Below are positions 14,813-20,468 of a stretch of DNA of 20,468 bases, one piece after another; position 1 is the stretch's first letter; each line of letters opens with the position of its first letter. Both the position numbers and the translations under genes were made by a program. Source of the stretch: JANOGU01 sp964499865. GTDB lineage: Bacteria; Pseudomonadota; Alphaproteobacteria; Rhodobacterales; Rhodobacteraceae. The stretch spans positions 1 to 20,468 of the forward strand of contig CAZCPY010000052.1 in NCBI GenBank assembly GCA_964499865.1, given 5' to 3'. The notes beneath the pieces were generated by a model. That model saw only the letters and a list, made by a program, of their open reading frames with translations, did no database searches and was not told the DNA's origin.

Positions 14813-16012
14813 ATGGACGGCAGGCGCATCCTTCTGGTCATCGGCGGCGGCATCGCCGCCTACAAGACGCTGGAGCTGATCCGGCGCCTGCGCGACGCGG
14901 GCGCCGCCGTCACGCCGGTGATGACCGCGGCGGCGGCGGGGTTCGTCACGCCGCTTTCGGTCAGCGCGCTTGCGGGATCAAGGGTTTACCAGGCGCTCCT
15001 TGACCCGGTGGACGAGGCCGGGATGGGCCATATCCAGCTGTCGCGCGCGGCCGATCTGGTGGTGGTCTGCCCGGCCACGGCGAACCTGATGGCGCGGATG
15101 GCGGCAGGGATCGCGGACGACCTCGCGACCACGCTGCTGCTGGCCACCGACAAGCGCGTGCTGGTCGCGCCCGCGATGAACGTCCGCATGTGGGACCACC
15201 CCGCCACGCAGGCCAATCTGGCGCTGCTGCGGGCACGCGGGGTGCTGGTGGTGGGGCCGGAGCCCGGGCCGATGGCCTGCGGCGAGTTCGGCCCGGGACG
15301 CCTGGCCGAGGTGCCGCAGGTGCTGGCGGCGATAGCCGCGGCGCTGGGCGAGGGGCCGTTGCGCGGACGGCATGTGCTGGTGACATCGGGGCCGACGCAG
15401 GAACCCATCGACCCGGTGCGCTACATCGCCAACCGGTCCTCCGGCGCGCAGGGGACGGCGGTCGCGGCCGCCTGCCGCGATCTGGGGGCGCGGGTGACCT
15501 TCGTGACGGGGCCTGCGACCGTGCCGCCGCCCCCGGGGGTGCAGGTGGTCAGGGTCGGGACCGCGGCCGAGATGCTGGCGGCGGTCGAGGCGGCCTTGCC
15601 CGCCGACGTGGCGGTGATGGCGGCGGCGGTGGCGGACTGGCGCGTGGCTCAGGCGGCCGGGGCGAAGATGAAGAAGCGCGCGGGCGGCGTCCCTGCGCTG
15701 CATCTGGTTGAAAACCCCGACATCCTGGCGACCGTCTCGCACCATGCCCGGCGCCCGCGGCTGGTTGTGGGCTTTGCCGCCGAAACCGAAAGGGTGGTCG
15801 AACACGCGACCGCCAAGCGCCTGCGCAAGGGCTGCGACTGGATCGTCGCCAATGACGTGAGCCCGGAGACCGGCATCATGGGCGGGACCGAGAACGCGGT
15901 GACGCTGATCGCGGCGACAGGCGTCGAGACCTGGCCGCGCATGGCAAAGGACGCCGTGGCCCGGGCGCTTGCCTTGCGGATCGCCGATTTCATCGGCAAG
16001 TCCGAGGCTTGA
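14813..16012 (+). CDS. coaBC: Bifunctional phosphopantothenoylcysteine decarboxylase/phosphopantothenate--cysteine ligase
   Basis: Two-domain cytoplasmic enzyme for steps two and three of coenzyme A synthesis from pantothenate. In 399 residues, the FMN-dependent CoaC domain carries VIGGGIAAYKTLELIRRL at the start, catalytic H73 (GHIQLSRAADLVV), AMNVRMWDHPA (121-131) and C156 in ACGEFGPGRL. The CoaB ligase domain starts near 185 with VTSGPTQEPIDPVRYIANRS, has the lysine cluster AKMKK (284-288) and ends with IVANDVSPETGIMGG. Both activities look intact. dut begins 3 nt after the stop, a pairing seen widely in proteobacteria (dfp-dut). There is no visible ribosome-binding site at the ATG. Confidence 0.97.
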   Translation: MDGRRILLVIGGGIAAYKTLELIRRLRDAGAAVTPVMTAAAAGFVTPLSVSALAGSRVYQALLDPVDEAGMGHIQLSRAADLVVVCPATANLMARMAAGIADDLATTLLLATDKRVLVAPAMNVRMWDHPATQANLALLRARGVLVVGPEPGPMACGEFGPGRLAEVPQVLAAIAAALGEGPLRGRHVLVTSGPTQEPIDPVRYIANRSSGAQGTAVAAACRDLGARVTFVTGPATVPPPPGVQVVRVGTAAEMLAAVEAALPADVAVMAAAVADWRVAQAAGAKMKKRAGGVPALHLVENPDILATVSHHARRPRLVVGFAAETERVVEHATAKRLRKGCDWIVANDVSPETGIMGGTENAVTLIAATGVETWPRMAKDAVARALALRIADFIGKSEA

Positions 16013-16015
16013 GCT

Positions 16016-16483
16016 GTGGTGTTGACATTGAATCTGAGCTGGGAGGACTGGGCGGACCGCGACCTGGGCCTGCCGTTCTATGCCAGCGAAGGCGCGGCCG
16101 GGGCCGATCTGCGGGCAAATTTTCCCAGCGCAACCCGTGCCTTGGGAATGGTTCTTCAACCGATGCAACGCGCCGTCTGCCCGACCGGCCTGCGCCTGGC
16201 CATCCCCGCGGGCCACGAGGTGCAGATCCGCCCCCGGTCGGGTCTGGCGTTGCGCCACGGCGTCACCCTGCCCAACACCCCCGGCACCATCGACAGCGAC
16301 TACCGCGGGCCCTTGGGGGTCGCCCTGGTGAACCTGGGGGCCGGGCCCTGCACGATCCGGCACGGCGACCGCATCGCCCAGATGGTGGTGGCCCCTGTGA
16401 TCCGGGCGCAATTCCTTGTGGTGGAAACGCTGGACCCCACGCCGCGCGGCGAGGGCGGCTTCGGCTCCACCGGTCTGGGCTGA
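16016..16483 (+). CDS. dut: Deoxyuridine 5'-triphosphate nucleotidohydrolase (dUTPase)
   Basis: Trimeric cytoplasmic enzyme that hydrolyses dUTP to dUMP and pyrophosphate, keeping uracil out of DNA and feeding dTMP synthesis. All five dUTPase motifs are present in the 155 residues: AGADLRA (28-34), RPRSGLA (72-78), GTIDSDYRG (90-98, with catalytic D93 and Y96), RIAQMVV (119-125) and the C-terminal P-loop-like RGEGGFGSTG (144-153). The start is GTG at 16016 with GAGG about 8 nt upstream inside the end of coaBC. A second GTG directly after it is equally possible. It is tightly placed between coaBC and moeB on the same strand, so cotranscription is likely. Confidence 0.96.
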   Translation: MVLTLNLSWEDWADRDLGLPFYASEGAAGADLRANFPSATRALGMVLQPMQRAVCPTGLRLAIPAGHEVQIRPRSGLALRHGVTLPNTPGTIDSDYRGPLGVALVNLGAGPCTIRHGDRIAQMVVAPVIRAQFLVVETLDPTPRGEGGFGSTGLG

Positions 16484-16492
16484 GGCGCGCGG

Positions 16493-17551
16493 ATGATCCT
16501 GGTGCTGGCCTTGGCGGCGGGGCTGTGGGTGGCGGGTGCGCGGATCGGGGCGCCGGTGCTGCTGCGCGGGGCGATGGTCCTGGCACTGATCCTGGGCGTG
16601 ATCGGGTCGCACCTGATCCTGCCCGACGGCTACCCGCTGCGTGTGGCCACGGGGCGCGAGGCCGGGCCGTGGGTCGCGGTCCTGCTGGTCGGCGCCCTCG
16701 CGCTGGTCTGGCGCGAGGCGCTTGCGGCGCTGCGGCGGCGCGCCCCGCAGGCCGCGCCCGCCCCGCGGCAAGGCTTCAGCGCCGACGAACGGGCGCGCTA
16801 TGCCCGCCACATCATGCTGCGGGAAATCGGCGGCCCCGGGCAGGCGCGGCTGAAGGCGGCGCGCGTGCTGGTCGTCGGCGCGGGCGGCCTGGGCGCCCCG
16901 GCGCTGCTGTATCTGGGGGCCGCCGGGGTGGGCACGCTGGGCGCCATCGACGACGATGTCGTCGAGGCGTCAAACCTGCAGCGGCAGATCATCCATGCGG
17001 ATCAGCGGCTCGGGCTTCCCAAGGTGTTCTCGGCCCAGGCCGCGGTGGCGGCGCTCAACCCCTTCGTCACCTTCCGCCCCTATCACCGCCGCCTGACCGC
17101 CGAAATCGCCCGCGACCTGTTCGCCGACTACGACCTGATCCTGGACGGGTCCGACAATCTCGACACGCGGGAGGCGGTGAATGCCGCCTGCGTGGCGCTG
17201 GGCAAGCCGCTGATCGCGGGCGCCATCGCCCAGTGGGAAGGCCAGGTCGCACTTTACCATCCGCCCGCAGGCCCCTGTCTTGCCTGCGTTTTCCCGGACC
17301 GCCCCGCCCCCGGCATGGTGCCCAGCTGCGCCGAGGCCGGGGTCGTCGCGCCGCTGCCCGGCGTGATCGGCAGCCTGATGGCGGTGGAGGCGGTCAAGCA
17401 CCTGACCGGCGCGGGCACGACGCTGCGGGGACGCCTGATGCTCTGTGACGCGCTCGACGCCGAGGTCCGCGTCATCGCCACCGCGCGCAACCCCGCCTGC
17501 AAGGTCTGCGGCCCCCCCGGGGGCTGGACAGCGCCCGCCGCACCCCCATAA
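16493..17551 (+). CDS. moeB: ThiF/MoeB-family adenylyltransferase with N-terminal membrane anchor
   Basis: E1-like enzyme that adenylates the C-terminal glycine of a ubiquitin-like sulfur carrier (MoaD, possibly ThiS). The 352-residue protein starts with about three hydrophobic segments (roughly 1-17, 20-43 and 58-75), which is extra to the usual MoeB of about 250 residues. The ThiF domain then follows: ARYARHIMLREIGGPGQ, nucleotide-binding VVGAGGLG (127-134), DDDVVEASNLQRQIIH, DGSDNLDTR, and SCAEAGVVAPLPGVIG with the conserved C279. Zinc-binding pairs are C262-LA-C265 and C336-KV-C339. No rhodanese domain is present. The ATG at 16493 has GAGG 6 nt upstream and lies 9 nt after dut. A promoter for the next gene appears to overlap its 3' end. 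Confidence 0.92.
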   Translation: MILVLALAAGLWVAGARIGAPVLLRGAMVLALILGVIGSHLILPDGYPLRVATGREAGPWVAVLLVGALALVWREALAALRRRAPQAAPAPRQGFSADERARYARHIMLREIGGPGQARLKAARVLVVGAGGLGAPALLYLGAAGVGTLGAIDDDVVEASNLQRQIIHADQRLGLPKVFSAQAAVAALNPFVTFRPYHRRLTAEIARDLFADYDLILDGSDNLDTREAVNAACVALGKPLIAGAIAQWEGQVALYHPPAGPCLACVFPDRPAPGMVPSCAEAGVVAPLPGVIGSLMAVEAVKHLTGAGTTLRGRLMLCDALDAEVRVIATARNPACKVCGPPGGWTAPAAPP

Positions 17552-17552
17552 T
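17525..17552 (+). promoter_or_regulatory. Candidate sigma-70 promoter for the amino-acid ABC transporter
   Basis: TGGACA (17525-17530) and CATAAT (17547-17552), each matching consensus at five of six bases, are 16 bp apart at the very end of moeB; the moeB stop TAA is part of the -10. The start codon of the binding protein is 51 nt downstream. It is the best consensus promoter in the window. Confidence 0.55.
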
Positions 17553-17603
17553 CCCCCCCGTCGCGGCGCGAGACCGCCCCCTTCCAACCCGGGAGCCTGA
17601 CCG

Positions 17604-18386
17604 ATGAAGACCCTTGCCGCCCTTGCCGGGCTTGTGTTCAGCCTGACCCCTGCCCTGGCGCAGCAGCTCCCCGACCTTGGCGGCCGCGAGGTCGTGGTGG
17701 TGACGGAAAACGCCTATCCGCCGCTGCAGTTCCTGGACGGGCAGGGCAAGGCGGTCGGCTGGGAATACGACGCGATGGCCGAAATCGCCAAACGCCTCAA
17801 CATCACCCTGCGCTACGAGAACATCTCCTGGGATGCGATGATCCCGGCGGTGTCGGAGGGCCAGTTCGATCTGGGCATGACCGGCATCACCATCCGCGAC
17901 GACCGCAAGGACAAGGTCGATTTCTCGGACCCCTACATGCGGTCGGAAATGCTGATGATGGTGCGCGGCGACGAGACGCGGTTCACCGACGCGGCCTCCT
18001 TCGCTGCCGACCCCGACCTGCTGATGGCCGCGCAGCCCGGCACCACGCCCTTCTATGTCGGCGTCTACGAGGTGCTGGACGGCAACGAGGAGAACGCGCG
18101 GATCGTCAAGTTCGAGACCTTCGGCGCCGGGCTGGAGGCGCTGCGGGCGGGCGACGTGGACCTGGTGCTGTCGGATTCGACGGCGGCCAACGGCTATGTG
18201 GCGGCCTCGGACGGCGGGCTCAAGATCATCGGGTCGCCGCTCGGGGCCGAGGATTTCGGCTTCATCTTCCCCAAGGGGTCGGACCTGGTGGCGCCGGTCA
18301 ACGCCGCGATCGCCGCGATGAAGGCCGACGGCACGATCGACGCGCTGAACAAGACCTGGTTCCTCGACTACAAGATGGGCGAGTGA
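17604..18386 (+). CDS. Polar amino-acid ABC transporter, periplasmic substrate-binding protein
   Basis: A 260-residue secreted solute-binding protein of family 3 (SBP_bac_3). A Sec signal peptide runs to ALA at 17-19, with Q20 as the likely first mature residue. The mature part has the family opening VVVTENAYPPLQFLDGQGK, followed by GWEYDAMAEIAKRLN, WDAMIPAVSEGQFDLGMTGI and the hinge-side RKDKVDFSDPYM. The last block is typical of proteins that bind amino acids through the alpha-carboxylate; the exact amino acid cannot be told. The ATG at 17604 has GGGAG 8 nt upstream. The permease gene starts 12 nt after the stop. Confidence 0.93.
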   Translation: MKTLAALAGLVFSLTPALAQQLPDLGGREVVVVTENAYPPLQFLDGQGKAVGWEYDAMAEIAKRLNITLRYENISWDAMIPAVSEGQFDLGMTGITIRDDRKDKVDFSDPYMRSEMLMMVRGDETRFTDAASFAADPDLLMAAQPGTTPFYVGVYEVLDGNEENARIVKFETFGAGLEALRAGDVDLVLSDSTAANGYVAASDGGLKIIGSPLGAEDFGFIFPKGSDLVAPVNAAIAAMKADGTIDALNKTWFLDYKMGE

Positions 18387-18398
18387 CCCGACCCGCAG

Positions 18399-19187
18399 GT
18401 GACGCCCAACCCGCGGCCCGACGAGGATTTTCCCTGGTGGCTGGTGATCGTCGCGGTCACCGGCTTCTGGCTGTTCTGGGCGGTGCTGTCCGACGAGGTC
18501 TATGCCGCGGCGCTGGCAACGCTTGCCAAGGGGGTCTTCATCACCGCGGTGGTGGCGCTGGTGGCCTTTGCCGGGGCCTGCGTGCTGGGGCTGGGGCTGG
18601 CGCTGATGGGCCTGTCGCGCCGGCTGGTCCTGCGGCAGGCGGCGCGGCTCTACATCGAGGTGATGCGGGGCATCCCGATCATCGTGCTGCTGCTCTACGT
18701 GGCCTTCGTCTTCGCGCCCTTCGTCGTCTGGACCTGGAACGGGCTGGGCCTGTGGGAGATCAGGACCCGCGACGTCCCGCTGCTCTACCGCGCGGTGATC
18801 GCGCTGATGCTGGCCTATGCGGCGTTTCTGGCCGAGATCTTCCGGGCGGGCATGCAGGCGGTGGACCGCGGCCAGATCGAGGCGGCGCAGGCGCTGGGTC
18901 TGTCGGGCTGGCAGCGGTTCCGGCACGTGACCTTTCCGCAGGCCTTCCGCATGGTGCTGCCGCCGCTCGGCAACGACTTTGTCGCGATGGTGAAGGACAG
19001 CTCGCTGGTCAGCGTGCTGGGGGTGGGCGACATCACGCAGCTGGCAAAGGTCACCGCGGCGGGCAACTTCCGCTATTTCGAGACCTACAACGTGGCGGCG
19101 CTGCTGTACCTGACGATGACCATCGGGCTGAGCCTGGTGCTGCGGCGGATCGAGGCGCGGCTGCGGGGGCCGCAGGGCGGGCGGTAG
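18399..19187 (+). CDS. Polar amino-acid ABC transporter, permease protein (HisM/GlnP type)
   Basis: A 262-residue inner-membrane permease with about five to six hydrophobic helices. It shows the conserved VMRGIPIIVLLLY block (88-100) and the cytoplasmic EAA loop QIEAAQALGLSGWQRFRHVT (159-178) that docks on the ATPase, followed by PLGNDFVAMVKDSSLVSVLG, typical of the His/Glu/Gln/Arg family. Start is GTG at 18399, 12 nt after the binding-protein stop, with no clear ribosome-binding site; translational coupling is likely. Only one permease is encoded, so it may act as a homodimer. No ATP-binding subunit follows: the next gene converges from the other strand, so the ATPase must be supplied from elsewhere. 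Confidence 0.93.
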   Translation: MTPNPRPDEDFPWWLVIVAVTGFWLFWAVLSDEVYAAALATLAKGVFITAVVALVAFAGACVLGLGLALMGLSRRLVLRQAARLYIEVMRGIPIIVLLLYVAFVFAPFVVWTWNGLGLWEIRTRDVPLLYRAVIALMLAYAAFLAEIFRAGMQAVDRGQIEAAQALGLSGWQRFRHVTFPQAFRMVLPPLGNDFVAMVKDSSLVSVLGVGDITQLAKVTAAGNFRYFETYNVAALLYLTMTIGLSLVLRRIEARLRGPQGGR

Positions 19188-19216
19188 GGTCGGGCACCGA
19201 ACCCCGGCCGGGCGCG

Positions 19217-19254
19217 CCCCCCCCCCGCTCCGCACAAGGGGGAGGCGAGGCGCC
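19217..19254. repeat. Dispersed C-tract/G-tract repeat, copy B
   Basis: A run of ten C (19217-19226) faces GGGGG (19238-19242), allowing a short G:C stem, and is followed by GCGAGGCGCC. The core 19232-19254 matches copy A (3623-3645) at 20 of 23 positions. It fills the 93-bp gap between the convergent permease genes, where a bidirectional terminator would be expected. Confidence 0.55.
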
Positions 19255-19280
19255 TGGCCGCTGAACGTGCCGCGGCGGCG

Positions 19281-20468
19281 TCAGTCGGGGTTGCGCAGCA
19301 CCTGCGCGGGGCGGGCCGATAGCGGACGGGCGGCGAAGGCGAGGCCCGCGGCCAGCGTGGCCGCGACGCCCCCGGCGATGATGGCCAGCGCCGAGACGGG
19401 CTCGAATTCGTAGGCCGTCTCCATCACGAAGGTCATCACCGCCCAGCCCGACAGCGCCCCGGCCAGGATCGCGACCGCCCCGGCCGCGGCGCCCACCAGA
19501 CCCGCGCGCAGCGCGAAGGACCGCAGCATCAGCCCGCGCGTGGCCCCGAGCGTGCGCAGGACGGCGGCCTCGTAGATCCGCCCCCGCTCGCCCGCCGCGG
19601 CGGCGCCGATCAGCACGACGAAGCCGGTCAGGAGCGTCGCCGCCGCGGCCCAGGCGGTGGCGTTGGCGATGGCGGTCAGCGCCTCGGTCACCCGGTCGAT
19701 GGCATCGCGGACGCGGATCGCGGTGATGTTGGGATAGGCGCGGGCAAGGTCGCGCAGGATCCTGCCCTCTGCCGCCGCGTCGGCATAGACGGTGGCGATC
19801 CAGGTATGCGGCGCGCCCTGCAGGGCGGCGGGGTTCATCGACATGATGAACCCCATCCCCGCGTTCTGGAAATCGACGACGCGAAAGCTCGTGATCTCGG
19901 CTTCGATGTCGCGGCCGAGGATGTTGACGGTCAGCCGGTCGCCGAGCTTCAGCCCCATCTCGGCGGCCTCGTCGGCGGCAAAGCTGATCTGCGGCGGGCC
20001 CCGGTAGTCGGCGGGCCACCAGGCCCCTTCGGTCACGGTGGCGCGGCCGGGATCGGGGGCATAGGTCACGCCGCGGTCGCCGTTCAGCACCCAGTGGTCG
20101 CCCGCGACCTCGGCCGCCGGGCGGCCGTTGATCCTGGTGATGATGCCGCGCAGCATCGGCGCGGCCTCGACCCGGGCGACCGCGGGATCGCTGTCCAGCC
20201 GGGCGCGGAAGCTGTCGATCTGGTCGGGCTGGACGTCGACGAAGAAGAAGGAGGGCGCGCGTTCGGGCAGGTCGCGGTCGATGGCGGCGCGAAGGTTGGC
20301 GTCGATCTGGCCCACCGCCGCCAGCACCGACAGCCCGAGGCCGAGAGCCAGGACGACCGAGGCGGTCTCGGCCCGCGGCCCGCCAAGCGCCGCCAGCGCC
20401 AGCCGCAGGCCGGTGCGGCCGCGCGTCAGGCGCGTGCGCGCCGCCGCCCGCGCGCCCCGGCGCAGGGC
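19281..20468 (-). CDS. FtsX/YbbP-type ABC transporter permease (partial, 5' end beyond the window)
   Basis: The C-terminal 395 residues of a larger inner-membrane protein; the frame is open to the right edge, so the true start is outside. The visible part begins with an Arg-rich cytoplasmic stretch, then LRLALAALGGPRAETASVVL leading into a transmembrane helix. A periplasmic region of about 200 residues follows (FFFVDVQPDQIDSFRARL onward), then three C-terminal helices. The FtsX signature EAAVLRTLGATRGLMLRSF lies between the first two of those helices. The end (PLSARPAQVLRNPD) matches the YbbP-like family, whose members of about 800 residues pair with a YbbA-type ATPase and are linked to lipoprotein or lipid export. 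The ATPase would be expected further right. A shorter internal GTG start at 20327 exists but would cut off the first helix. Confidence 0.9.
   Translation of the reverse strand, partial: ALRRGARAAARTRLTRGRTGLRLALAALGGPRAETASVVLALGLGLSVLAAVGQIDANLRAAIDRDLPERAPSFFFVDVQPDQIDSFRARLDSDPAVARVEAAPMLRGIITRINGRPAAEVAGDHWVLNGDRGVTYAPDPGRATVTEGAWWPADYRGPPQISFAADEAAEMGLKLGDRLTVNILGRDIEAEITSFRVVDFQNAGMGFIMSMNPAALQGAPHTWIATVYADAAAEGRILRDLARAYPNITAIRVRDAIDRVTEALTAIANATAWAAAATLLTGFVVLIGAAAAGERGRIYEAAVLRTLGATRGLMLRSFALRAGLVGAAAGAVAILAGALSGWAVMTFVMETAYEFEPVSALAIIAGGVAATLAAGLAFAARPLSARPAQVLRNPD

Noticed and set aside
16022..16027. Perfect TTGACA at the start of dut
   Set aside because: It lies inside the coding start of dut and has no -10-like hexamer at 16-18 bp.
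14978..16810. Minus-strand open frame of about 600 codons opposite coaBC-dut
   Set aside because: It is antisense to three recognised genes and has His/Arg/Gln/Gly-rich low-complexity content.
17472..19235. Minus-strand open frame of nearly 590 codons opposite the ABC transporter genes
   Set aside because: The plus strand encodes clear binding-protein and permease families; the antisense product is low-complexity and matches nothing.
1..20468. CRISPR array, prophage, insertion sequence or defence island
   Set aside because: No regularly spaced direct repeats, transposase, integrase or phage genes, and no defence-type domain combination were seen; the gene content is core chromosomal.

Overview
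The window is a piece of a very GC-rich chromosome from an alphaproteobacterium, most likely Rhodobacteraceae/Paracoccaceae (Rhodobacter-Paracoccus type). The support is the gene content and order (glnD-murJ-trpS, an RpoHII-type heat-shock sigma factor, coaBC-dut followed by a membrane-anchored MoeB) together with weak, GC-rich promoters. Seventeen protein genes can be supported, one of them cut by the right edge. I see no tRNA, rRNA, CRISPR array, transposase, phage gene or toxin-antitoxin pair. This is core chromosome rather than an island.

Left part (1-7900): trpS lies on the minus strand. A rhomboid-fold gene diverges from it and converges on murJ. Upstream of murJ on the minus strand is a gene-free 424-bp spacer full of GC palindromes, then glnD, then a lipoprotein of the LpoA/LppC-like periplasmic-binding fold whose 3' end overlaps the glnD start.

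Middle (7900-13800): rsmI starts divergently from the lipoprotein gene and runs with yraN (4-nt overlap) and gshB. gshB converges on comM (yifB), and a 12-bp AT-rich hairpin contains the gshB stop codon. On the minus strand, upstream of comM, come a GST fused to a small TRASH-like cysteine domain, and a translationally coupled cobU-histidine phosphatase pair (a CobC candidate).

Right part (13800-20468): rpoHII starts divergently from cobU behind a candidate RpoE-type promoter. It is followed by coaBC (possibly leaderless), dut and moeB, then a polar amino-acid ABC transporter (binding protein plus one permease, no ATPase here). A convergent FtsX/YbbP-type permease gene leaves the window at the right end.

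Functional themes are cell-wall precursor export (murJ), nitrogen signalling (glnD), cofactor, glutathione and nucleotide metabolism (coaBC, dut, cobU, moeB, gshB), stress response (rpoHII, gshB) and amino-acid uptake. I found no clear new multi-gene system. The points most worth a second look are a rhomboid-fold protein that appears to lack its catalytic residues, the GST-TRASH fusion, a candidate RpoE promoter at rpoHII, a possibly leaderless coaBC, a CtrA-like half-site before comM, and dispersed GC-rich and AT-rich palindromes.
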